Assembly (NCBI GenBank): GCA_046757965.1
Contig: JBHHZI010000156.1
Location: 1-7,188 of the forward strand
Direction: 5' to 3'
Source of the DNA: JBHHZI01 sp046757965
GTDB lineage: Bacteria; Acidobacteriota; Polarisedimenticolia; SMYD01
DNA: 7,188 bases
This document shows positions 1-7,188 of this stretch, piece after piece. The notes under the pieces were generated by a model. That model was given only the letters and a program-made list of their open reading frames with translations. It ran no database searches and was not told where the DNA came from. The position numbers were made by a program, and so were the translations under genes. Numbering within the stretch: the first letter of the stretch is position 1; each line of letters opens with the position of its first letter.

Positions 1-694
1 CCGCCTTGCGCAGCTTCAGGTTCTCCTGGACGAGACCCTCGGTGGCCTCCAGCAGCAGATCCACGGTGGGACCCACCGGTAGTGGCGGCACCGAGATCGC
101 CCCGGACCCGGCCTGCAGCATCCGGTCGCCATCCGGATCCGGCCTGTCGCCCGTCACGGGCGGTGTCTCGCCTTCCTGGGCGGGCGGGTCCATCGCATCC
201 GCGTCCAGGACGCCGTGTGCGGTGGACGGCGACAGTGTCGAGGCGGGGTCGACGCCCTCCCAGATGGCACGGCGTGAGCGTACCTCCACCGGCAGGGGCT
301 GGTCGTTGTCCGACACCACGTCGAGATGAACCCGCGCGCCGGCCAGACTGTCCGGATCGACAGCCGTGGATTGCATCCGGGACTTCAGGTCGTCCATGGT
401 CATCCCCGGCAGGGTGTCGGCGACGTCGCTGCGTGACCCGGTGTCACGCCGTCTCGATCGGGAGAAGACGATGTCCCGGACCTCGCTCAGGCTGTTGCCG
501 TCTTCACCGAGGAGTCGCTGGATCTCCTGGATATTGGCGATGTCCTTCGGAGTGAACAGGCGGTTCCCGCCGGAGGTGCGCCGGATCTCGAAGTCGCTGC
601 CCAGCTCTCGCTCGAGCATGTCGAGGGTTTCCAGCGGGATGCCGGTCATCTCGACCACACGGGAAACCGTGAAGAAATCGCGGGGCGTGTTCAC
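1..694 (-). CDS. MerR-like winged-helix DNA-binding protein, partial (C-terminus beyond window)
   Basis: I translated this frame directly. It opens with GTG at 694 and stays open for 231 codons to the window edge, so the C-terminus is missing. Residues 8-77 read as a MerR-type winged helix: a helix-turn-helix (FTVSRVVEMTGIPLETLDML), a wing with GGNRLFTPKDI, then an IQEIQRLLGEDGNSLSEVRDIV helix. That layout is typical of MerR regulators, which bind promoter DNA as dimers. Residues 80-205 are rich in Asp, Pro, Arg and Ser and look like a disordered linker. Residues 210-231 (VDLLLEATEGLVQENLKLRK) look like the start of a coiled coil, perhaps for dimerisation. The usual Arg-Tyr-Trp/Tyr-Glu after the recognition helix is replaced by Asp-Met-Leu-Glu. 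No effector or metal site is visible in the part present. A GGGA lies six bases before the GTG. The preceding membrane-protein gene stops 18 bases upstream, so the two are probably cotranscribed. The regulatory target is unknown. Confidence 0.8.
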   Translation of the reverse strand, partial: MNTPRDFFTVSRVVEMTGIPLETLDMLERELGSDFEIRRTSGGNRLFTPKDIANIQEIQRLLGEDGNSLSEVRDIVFSRSRRRDTGSRSDVADTLPGMTMDDLKSRMQSTAVDPDSLAGARVHLDVVSDNDQPLPVEVRSRRAIWEGVDPASTLSPSTAHGVLDADAMDPPAQEGETPPVTGDRPDPDGDRMLQAGSGAISVPPLPVGPTVDLLLEATEGLVQENLKLRKA

Positions 695-712
695 ATGCAA
701 TCCCAGGCACCG

Positions 713-1099
713 TCAGAAGATCGGCGCGGCGGTTCGCTCGTCGTAGTGCCACTCGGTCTTGTAGAAGGTGAGGTCGATGGGCAGCGTGTACCTGGCCGTG
801 ATGATGTACATGCCGCCGTCTCGCTTGACCGTGAGATCTTTCGGGGCAAGCGGAATGCCGAGGTGTTTCGCCTTCTTCATCAGGCGGTCATGCACCACCT
901 GGTCCTTGCGCCGCACGGCGCCGAAGCGCGCCTCCTGGCGCATGGTGTCGTAGAACTCGTAGGTGCGCACCTTGATGGGGATGAGGATGTAGCCCGTCCA
1001 GATGCCGGTGACGAGCAGCAGGAGCGCGAAGAACAGGCCGACCCGCCCCTCACCGCGCTCGGCGGCATGTGAACGTTGTATCTCTTGTCTCTTCAGCAA
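713..1099 (-). CDS. Small single-pass membrane protein, DUF4845-like
   Basis: This is a 128-residue protein of unknown function. The first 20 residues are basic and charged. Residues 21-41 (from GLFFALLLLVTGIWTGY) form one strongly hydrophobic segment, and about 87 residues follow. The positive-inside rule puts the N-terminus in the cytoplasm and the rest in the periplasm. The soluble part has predicted helices (Arg-Gln-Glu-Ala and Lys-Lys-Ala-Lys stretches), then GIPLAPKDLTVKRDGGMYII and a strand ending LPIDLTFYKTEWHYD. This order (transmembrane helix, helical stretch, two-strand beta tail) resembles small DUF4845-type proteins, but the match is from memory and approximate. It is not a clear pseudopilin, since no Gly/Glu+5 prepilin motif is present. 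The TTG start at 1099 was chosen because GGGGAG lies five bases upstream and because the in-frame ATG at 1141 falls where transcription from the upstream promoter would begin. It has its own promoter and is followed closely by the MerR-like gene. Confidence 0.75.
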   Translation of the reverse strand: MLKRQEIQRSHAAERGEGRVGLFFALLLLVTGIWTGYILIPIKVRTYEFYDTMRQEARFGAVRRKDQVVHDRLMKKAKHLGIPLAPKDLTVKRDGGMYIITARYTLPIDLTFYKTEWHYDERTAAPIF

Positions 1100-1104
1100 G
1101 ATAG

Positions 1105-1110
1105 CTCCCC
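1105..1110 (-). promoter_or_regulatory. Ribosome binding site deciding the TTG start of the small membrane protein
   Basis: GGGGAG followed by CTATC and then TTG (1099-1097) gives five bases of spacing. The only in-frame ATG upstream, at 1141, has no purine-rich sequence before it. Confidence 0.65.
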
Positions 1111-1149
1111 ATACCCGGGCCGGACACACCTCTGTCGGCATCGGTTGTG

Positions 1150-1178
1150 AATATAGGGCCGCGTTTCTCGTCGTTCAA
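1150..1178 (-). promoter_or_regulatory. Sigma70-like promoter for the membrane protein / MerR-like unit
   Basis: On the minus strand TTGAAC (1178-1173) and TATATT (1155-1150) are separated by exactly 17 bases. They match the -35 consensus at four of six positions and the -10 consensus at five of six. The element sits between the lepA stop and the next gene, in a locally AT-richer stretch. Transcription would begin near 1141-1144, leaving a leader of about 45 bases before the TTG at 1099. No terminator hairpin with a U tract was seen after lepA, so readthrough from lepA may add to expression. Confidence 0.6.
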
Positions 1179-1197
1179 GAAAAGGGGGCGCGGGGAG

Positions 1198-2971
<1,774 letters not shown>

Positions 2972-2994
<23 letters not shown>

Positions 2995-3061
2995 GCCGAC
3001 ACTCCCCGAGATGTCCGGCAAGGACGCAGCAGGCCGCCGTTCCGCTGCCCGGCGCGGCCAC
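2972..3061 (-). CDS. Possible 29-codon upstream reading frame overlapping the lepA start (tentative)
   Basis: A GTG at 3061 is preceded by AGGAG (3072-3068) with six bases of spacing. It opens a 29-residue frame that ends on TAA at 2974-2972, about 20 bases inside lepA and in a different frame. The peptide begins MAAPGSGTAACCVLAG and has three Cys; no family is recognised. If translated, ribosomes would cross the weak lepA TTG and stop just beyond it, which could couple or compete with lepA translation. Part of its AGGAG falls in a small hairpin (5-base arms 3070-3074 and 3079-3083, loop CGGA). Evidence is limited to the ribosome binding site and geometry, so chance is quite possible. Confidence 0.22.
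3002..3007 (-). promoter_or_regulatory. Ribosome binding site deciding the lepA TTG start
   Basis: GGGGAG lies seven bases before TTG (2994-2992). The other nearby in-frame candidate, TTG at 3021, has no purine-rich sequence upstream, and the only in-frame ATG is more than 300 bases away inside tsaD. Confidence 0.65.
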
Positions 3062-3087
3062 GCCTGTCTCCTGCCGGAGCAGGCGGG

Positions 3088-3117
3088 ATTATAGGGAATC
3101 TGCGGTGGGTGCGTTGA
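3088..3117 (-). promoter_or_regulatory. Probable lepA promoter
   Basis: The minus strand carries a perfect TATAAT (3093-3088) in the tsaD-lepA gap. The -35 is weak: TCAACG (3117-3112) at 18 bases of spacing matches three of six consensus positions. No extended -10 TGn is present. Transcription would begin near 3081, giving a leader of almost 90 bases before lepA. Confidence 0.45.
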
Positions 3118-3125
3118 TCTCCGGA

Positions 3126-4208
3126 TCAGGGGGTTGCCACCGGCGGCGGCATCTCTCCCAGGCGCAGCGACGGGTCGGCCTCCATGTCGAGATCGCCGAT
3201 GCGCCCCTCGCGTAGCATCAGGCAGCCGGTGGTCGCGACCATGGCGCCATTGTCGGAGCAATAGATCGGCCTCGGCCAGGCGACGCCGAACCCGTGTTGC
3301 TTGCCGGCGGCCGCGATGTCGGCTCGCAGCCGGGAATTGCACGCCACGCCACCCGAGACGATGACGGTGGTGGCGCCGGTCTGTGCGGCCAGGGCCACGG
3401 TGCGTTGCACCAGATGTCCCACCACCGCCTTCTGGAACGAGGCGAACAGGTCGCAGGTGACCTGCGAGGCGGACGTCTCCAGATCCGGCCCCGAGGCCAG
3501 GCCGGTGACGCGGCTGTTGCGCGGCTCGATGCCTCGCTTCTTCATGGTGTAGAGCGCCGCCGTCTTGAGGCCGGAGAAGGAGAAATCCATGCTGCCGTCG
3601 GTCATGCGCGGCAGCGAGAACGGATAGGCGCTGTCATTCCCTCTCGCGGCCAGGCGGTCGACCACCGGTCCGCCCGGATAGCCGAACCCGAGGTACTTGG
3701 CGACCTTGTCGAACGCCTCGCCGGCAGCGTCATCGCGGGTCCATGCCAGGTGCTCGTAGGTGCCCTCGCCCGGCAGGAAGTAGAGAGACGTGTGCCCGCC
3801 CGACACCACCAGGGCCAGGAGCGGGTAAGTGAGATCGGGGTGGTCGAGAAAGACGGACCGGATGTGGGCCTCGAGATGATTGACACCGAGAATCGGCAGT
3901 GAATGGGCGAAGGCCAGCGCCTTGCCCGTGGACAGGCCCACCAGCAGCGAACCGACCAGGCCGGGACCACGAGTGGCCGCGATGCCGTCCAGGTCGCCGA
4001 AGCCGACGCCGGCGTCCCGCAGCGCTGCTTCAACCACCGGGCCGACCGCCTCCAGATGAGACCGGGAAGCCAGCTCGGGCACCACGCCGCCGAACGGACC
4101 GTGAATATCGAGCTGGCTGGCGACCACGCTCGACAGCACGTGGAGGCCGTCCTCGACCACGCCGGCGGCGGTGTCGTCGCAGCTCGTCTCGATGCCCAGA
4201 ACTTTCAT
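3126..4208 (-). CDS. tsaD: tRNA N6-adenosine threonylcarbamoyltransferase (TsaD/Gcp/YgjD)
   Basis: TsaD transfers the threonylcarbamoyl group from threonylcarbamoyl-AMP to A37 of tRNAs that read ANN codons, forming t6A. It acts in the cytoplasm with TsaB and TsaE, using the intermediate made by TsaC; none of these partners is in the window. The 360-residue protein begins MKVLGIETSCDDTAAGVVE, the family's signature start. The metal-binding histidines are in NHLEAH (His111, His115), and the third ligand is Asp319 in YCSDNGAM. Nucleotide-binding ASKHA-fold motifs are also present: SGGHT (136-140), GEAFDKVAKYLGFGYPGGP (163-181), FSFSGLKTA (209-217) and VSGGVACNSRLR (284-295). It is some 20 residues longer than the E. 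coli protein, mostly from a segment at about 225-250 and a Pro-rich C-terminal end. The ATG at 4208 is the conserved start, although its ribosome binding site is poor. It follows mtnA after 124 bases without an obvious promoter, so expression probably comes from upstream. Confidence 0.97.
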   Translation of the reverse strand: MKVLGIETSCDDTAAGVVEDGLHVLSSVVASQLDIHGPFGGVVPELASRSHLEAVGPVVEAALRDAGVGFGDLDGIAATRGPGLVGSLLVGLSTGKALAFAHSLPILGVNHLEAHIRSVFLDHPDLTYPLLALVVSGGHTSLYFLPGEGTYEHLAWTRDDAAGEAFDKVAKYLGFGYPGGPVVDRLAARGNDSAYPFSLPRMTDGSMDFSFSGLKTAALYTMKKRGIEPRNSRVTGLASGPDLETSASQVTCDLFASFQKAVVGHLVQRTVALAAQTGATTVIVSGGVACNSRLRADIAAAGKQHGFGVAWPRPIYCSDNGAMVATTGCLMLREGRIGDLDMEADPSLRLGEMPPPVATP

Positions 4209-4332
4209 GCTCTCATCCGGCTCCGTCTCTTGCGCGGTCGCTGGTTCTGGCCGGCCGCCTGCCGGCGTCTGGCCTGCGGAGGCTGTGACCGACCGGCGGC
4301 CACCGGTGCCTGGCGCCTTCCCGTGCGACCGG

Positions 4333-5400
4333 TCAGCTCCTGGCCGGCGATCCGGCGGCGTTTACCACCGCGGGCAGCGTCTCCTTGTACGGCGGCCTGG
4401 CCACGCCGTTCTCCGTGATGATGGCGGCCACCAGCTCGGCCGGTGTGACATCGAAGGCCGGGTTGGCGACCGCCACGCCCTCGGGGGCGATGGCGACATC
4501 TCCGAGATGCGTGATCTCCCTCGGGTCGCGTTCCTCGATGGGGATGGCCTCGCCGCTTACCGTGTCCAGATCGATGGTGCTGGTCGGCGCCGCCACGTAG
4601 AACGGGATGTCGTTGGCCCGGGCCAGCACGGCCACCTGGTAGGTGCCGATCTTGTTGGCGGTGTCGCCGTTGGCGGCGATCCGGTCGGCGCCGACCACCG
4701 CCGCATCGACCAGCCCGCGGCGCATCATCGACCCGGCCATGGAATCGGCAATGAGCGTCACCGGAATGTCGTCCCGGTCCAGCTCCCATGCCGTCAGCCG
4801 GGCTCCTTGAAGAAACGGCCGGGTCTCGTCGGCGAACACCATGGCCAGGCGGCCCTGCTCGCGCGCCGCCCGGATGACGCCCAGCGCCGTGCCGTAACCG
4901 GCGGTGGCCAGGCCGCCGGCATTGCAATGGGTCAGCACGCGGCTGTTCTCCTTCAGGAGCTTCGCCCCGTGCGCCCCCATGGCGCGGCAGGCCTGCAGGT
5001 CTTCCTCCTTCATGCGCTGCGCCTCGGCCACCAGCAAGGCGGCGACCTCCGCCGGTGATTCAGCGGTGTGGGTGGTCACCAGTCGTTGTTGACGTTTGAT
5101 GGCTCCGAACAGGTTGACGGCCGTGGGGCGGGTGGCGGCGAACAGCTCGCACAGGTCACCCAAGCGCTCCGCGAACTCATCCATGGTCTTCACCTCCAGG
5201 CGGGAAGCGCCCAGGGCCAGACCCATGGCCGCCGTGATGCCGATGGCCGGCGCGCCGCGCACCACCATGGAGCGGATGGCGTCGGCCACCTCCTCCGGGG
5301 TGCGCAGGGTGAGGTAGATCTCCTCACCCGGCAGGCGGCGCTGGTCGAGCAGCACCACCGCGCCGTCTCGCCACGCCAGGGTCTCGAACGCGGCGGTCAC
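4333..5400 (-). CDS. mtnA: Methylthioribose-1-phosphate isomerase
   Basis: MtnA converts 5-methylthioribose 1-phosphate to 5-methylthioribulose 1-phosphate in the methionine salvage pathway, which recycles the methylthioadenosine left by polyamine and related synthesis. The 355-residue length is normal. Family motifs include MVVRGAPAIGI (45-55), the catalytic Cys159 in THCNAGGLATAGYGTALG (157-174), DETRPFLQGARLTAWEL (191-207), DSMAG (219-223), the catalytic Asp239 in VVGADRIAANGDTANKIGTY (235-254) and YVAAPTSTID (268-277). The fold is shared with eIF2B-alpha subunits, but the Cys/Asp pair and the GTALGVI region favour the isomerase. The frame is open far upstream, but GTG at 5400 fits the family start and has GGAGGT just before it. 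The start overlaps the sppA stop (GTGA), so translation is probably coupled. No mtnK, mtnP, mtnB or other salvage gene is adjacent. Some MtnA proteins also act on 5-deoxyribose 1-phosphate, which cannot be excluded here. Confidence 0.96.
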   Translation of the reverse strand: MTAAFETLAWRDGAVVLLDQRRLPGEEIYLTLRTPEEVADAIRSMVVRGAPAIGITAAMGLALGASRLEVKTMDEFAERLGDLCELFAATRPTAVNLFGAIKRQQRLVTTHTAESPAEVAALLVAEAQRMKEEDLQACRAMGAHGAKLLKENSRVLTHCNAGGLATAGYGTALGVIRAAREQGRLAMVFADETRPFLQGARLTAWELDRDDIPVTLIADSMAGSMMRRGLVDAAVVGADRIAANGDTANKIGTYQVAVLARANDIPFYVAAPTSTIDLDTVSGEAIPIEERDPREITHLGDVAIAPEGVAVANPAFDVTPAELVAAIITENGVARPPYKETLPAVVNAAGSPARS

Positions 5401-7166
5401 TCGACCTCCGGGCTCACCGGTGCGTAGACCGGGCCGTGCGCGGCCGGCGGCACCACCACATCGCGCAGGCCGCCCGCCACCGGCTGCACCTGGCGCAGGA
5501 TCGACACCAGGGCCCGGGCCGTCAGCTCGTCGCTGCTGGCGGGGTCGTTCGACAGCAACTTCTGCCACGTGGTCTTCTCCTTCGGGAACTTGCGCAGGGT
5601 GACCGGCGCATCGGCGGCGATGCCGATCTCCTCCTTCAGCAGGCGGATCGCCTCGGGAAAGCCGCCAAGCGCATCGACCAGACCGCGATCCAGGGCTTCC
5701 TCGCCGGTCCACACCCGACCCTTCGCGATCTCCTTGACCCGTTCCAGGGGCAGGTCACGCCCGGCCGCCACCTTGCGGGTGAAGTCGCTGTAGATCCGGT
5801 CGAGCCACTCCTGGAAACTGGCCCACTCCAGGTCGGAGTAATCGTGCAGGCCATCGTAGAGGGTGCCCTGCTTCGAGGTGTAGACGCCGTCCCAGTCGAT
5901 GCCGAGCCAGTCCCAGAACCCTGCCGTGAGGAACTTGCCGCTGAGCACGCCGATGGACGAGGTGATGGTGCCGGGCTGGGCGACGATCTTCGCCGCGTCC
6001 ATGGAGATCCAGTAGCCGCCGGAGGCGGCCACGTTGCCCATGCTCACCACCACGGGCTTGCCGGCGTCGCGGGCCCGGATGGTCTGGCGCCAGATCACGT
6101 CGGAGGCCACCGCCGAACCGCCGGGGCTGTCGACGCGGAACAGGATGCCCCTGACGTCATCATCTTTAATAGCATCGCGAAACGCCGCGGCAACGGTGTC
6201 CGACCCCATGCTCGCCGACCCGAACAGGGCGCTGTAGCCGCTCGGGCCACGCTGCACCGGACCGACACCGTAGATCAGCGCCAGGGTCGGACCATGGGTG
6301 TGGGGCCGCCCCGCCATCTCGAGATACTTCTTCAGATAGAGCAACCGGCCTCGCTTGCCGGCATGCTCCCGCATGGCGGCATAGGCCTCATCGCGGTACC
6401 CCATGTGGTCGACCAGGCCCGCGTCGAGCGCCTGCTCGCCGAGCAGCGGGCCCCCGTCGAACAGCTCGCGCACGGCATCAGACGACAGCTTGCGAGCTTC
6501 CGCGATGCCATCGACGATCTGACGGAACTGCACGTTCATCAGGTCTGTCGTGGCCTCCCGGTGCGCATCGGTCATCTTCGTCTCGGTGAACATGTTCATG
6601 GCGTTCTTGTACTCGTATCGATGATCGAAGTGGGGCGTCATGCCGAGCTTGCCCAGGGCGCGACGGAGGAACATCGGTTCGGCGCTGAGCCCGGTCAGCC
6701 CCAGGTCGCCTGACGGCTGCAGCCAGATCTCGTCGAACGCCGTGGCCAGGTAATAGCCGCCGTTGCCCGGGCCGGCCTCCCCGAAGGTCTCGGAGAAGGC
6801 CAGCGCGAACTTCCCCTTGGCGCGAAACGCCTCGACGGCATCCCGGAACTCCTGGAGAACCGCCATTCCCTGGCCCCCGCCGCCGATGGTGGCGATCAGG
6901 CCCACGACGCGGTCGTCGTCCCCGGCCCGCTCCAGCGCCTCGACGAAGTCGCGCACCCGCGGCGTCCCCTTGAACATCACATCGGCGACGGACTCGTTGG
7001 GAACATCCTCCACGAACCCCGTCTCGAGATTGACCTCGAGAATGGTCGTTCCCGGCACCCGATTCCGGGTGACCAGGCGGCCAATCCCGTACAGCGCGCC
7101 AATCCCCGCGGCGCCGACGGCGAGCAGCCCCACCAGAACCAGAATGATCACGATGGCTTTCTTCAT
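5397..7166 (-). CDS. sppA: Signal peptide peptidase SppA, 67K type (protease IV)
   Basis: SppA is a membrane-bound Ser/Lys protease that digests cleaved signal peptides and some other membrane or periplasmic peptides. The 589 residues match the long, internally duplicated form. Residues 4-28 (AIVIILVLVGLLAVGAAG onward) form one uncleaved signal-anchor helix, leaving the bulk in the periplasm. The N-terminal ClpP/crotonase-like half carries the general-base lysine in YEYKNAMNMF (Lys187). The C-terminal half carries DSPGGS (346-351) and the nucleophile in GNVAASGGYWIS (Ser382). This split between the two halves is the same as in E. coli SppA. Later conserved motifs are TSSIGVLSGKF (402-412), GRVWTGEEAL (483-492) and GLVDALGG (495-502). 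After about residue 525 a variable, Pro-rich tail follows. An in-frame GTG at 7181 would add five residues, but the ATG at 7166 has the better ribosome binding site. It is the first gene of the unit in this window; its promoter would lie beyond the right edge. Confidence 0.95.
   Translation of the reverse strand: MKKAIVIILVLVGLLAVGAAGIGALYGIGRLVTRNRVPGTTILEVNLETGFVEDVPNESVADVMFKGTPRVRDFVEALERAGDDDRVVGLIATIGGGGQGMAVLQEFRDAVEAFRAKGKFALAFSETFGEAGPGNGGYYLATAFDEIWLQPSGDLGLTGLSAEPMFLRRALGKLGMTPHFDHRYEYKNAMNMFTETKMTDAHREATTDLMNVQFRQIVDGIAEARKLSSDAVRELFDGGPLLGEQALDAGLVDHMGYRDEAYAAMREHAGKRGRLLYLKKYLEMAGRPHTHGPTLALIYGVGPVQRGPSGYSALFGSASMGSDTVAAAFRDAIKDDDVRGILFRVDSPGGSAVASDVIWRQTIRARDAGKPVVVSMGNVAASGGYWISMDAAKIVAQPGTITSSIGVLSGKFLTAGFWDWLGIDWDGVYTSKQGTLYDGLHDYSDLEWASFQEWLDRIYSDFTRKVAAGRDLPLERVKEIAKGRVWTGEEALDRGLVDALGGFPEAIRLLKEEIGIAADAPVTLRKFPKEKTTWQKLLSNDPASSDELTARALVSILRQVQPVAGGLRDVVVPPAAHGPVYAPVSPEVE
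5404..5409 (-). promoter_or_regulatory. Ribosome binding site of mtnA inside sppA
   Basis: GGAGGT near the sppA 3' end lies three bases before the mtnA GTG at 5400. It is a strong but tightly spaced site and supports the GTG over start codons further upstream in the open frame. Confidence 0.6.
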
Positions 7167-7169
7167 CGT

Positions 7170-7177
7170 CCTTCCTT
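7170..7177 (-). promoter_or_regulatory. Ribosome binding site deciding the sppA ATG start
   Basis: AAGGAAGG ends three bases before ATG at 7166, with the AAGGA part at six bases of spacing. The GTG at 7181 has only seven bases upstream in the window and no visible purine run, so the ATG is preferred. Confidence 0.65.
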
Positions 7178-7188
7178 TCACGACATGT

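Noticed and set aside
692..715. Readthrough fusion of the membrane protein to the MerR-like protein: same frame, no other stop between, and the stop is TGA followed by C, a leaky context
   Set aside because: The predicted topology would put the DNA-binding domain in the periplasm, and the downstream gene has its own GTG and plausible ribosome binding site.
504..752. Minus-strand 82-codon frame overlapping the MerR-like gene
   Set aside because: It is in another frame from the winged-helix protein, which has a clear family pattern; this one is an Arg/Pro-rich shadow.
1139..1141. In-frame ATG as the start of the small membrane protein
   Set aside because: It has no ribosome binding site and lies about where transcription from the 1150-1178 promoter should begin.
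4209..4332. Terminator between mtnA and tsaD
   Set aside because: GC-rich inverted repeats such as GCCGGC-AGGCG-GCCGGC can fold, but no U tract follows any of them.
6151..6176. AT-richer patch with a TGACGTCA palindrome inside sppA as an internal promoter or operator
   Set aside because: It codes for the conserved hinge before the C-terminal domain (Ala-Ile-Lys-Asp-Asp-Asp-Val), and no correctly spaced promoter hexamers accompany it.
5436..6713. Plus-strand open frame of 425 codons opposite sppA
   Set aside because: It is antisense to a well-supported SppA with both catalytic residues intact; its His/Arg/Gly-rich composition is typical of a shadow.

Overview
The window is a compact piece of a GC-rich bacterial chromosome. 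Six genes lie on the minus strand, so transcription runs from high to low coordinates. No gene on the plus strand is supportable. Shine-Dalgarno sequences, sigma70-like promoter hexamers and a long (67K-type) SppA point to a Gram-negative bacterium. I cannot fix the phylum: Pseudomonadota, Acidobacteriota and Myxococcota-like groups all remain open. No RNA genes, insertion sequences, CRISPR arrays, phage genes or long repeats were seen.

In order of transcription: (1) sppA, a membrane-anchored signal peptide peptidase / protease IV (7166-5397); (2) mtnA, methylthioribose-1-phosphate isomerase, which starts on a GTG inside the sppA stop (GTGA overlap) and has a strong ribosome binding site within sppA; (3) after a 124-base gap, tsaD, the catalytic subunit for the t6A modification of tRNAs (4208-3126); (4) after a 131-base gap with a TATAAT promoter element, lepA/EF4, a ribosome-associated GTPase (2994-1198) that begins on TTG; (5) after a 98-base gap with a good promoter, a small single-pass membrane protein resembling DUF4845-type proteins (1099-713), also beginning on TTG; (6) 18 bases further on, a MerR-like winged-helix protein (694 to beyond base 1) that runs off the window's low end and has no stop here.

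sppA-mtnA form one translationally coupled pair, and the small membrane gene plus the MerR-like gene form a second transcription unit. tsaD and lepA both serve translation (tRNA modification and ribosome function). The other neighbours share no evident pathway, and mtnA has none of the other methionine-salvage genes beside it.

No clearly new biological system is visible. The points most worth a second look are the membrane-protein/MerR-like pair with its own promoter, a possible 29-codon upstream reading frame overlapping the lepA start, the unusual recognition-helix residues of the MerR-like protein, and the heavy use of GTG and TTG starts.
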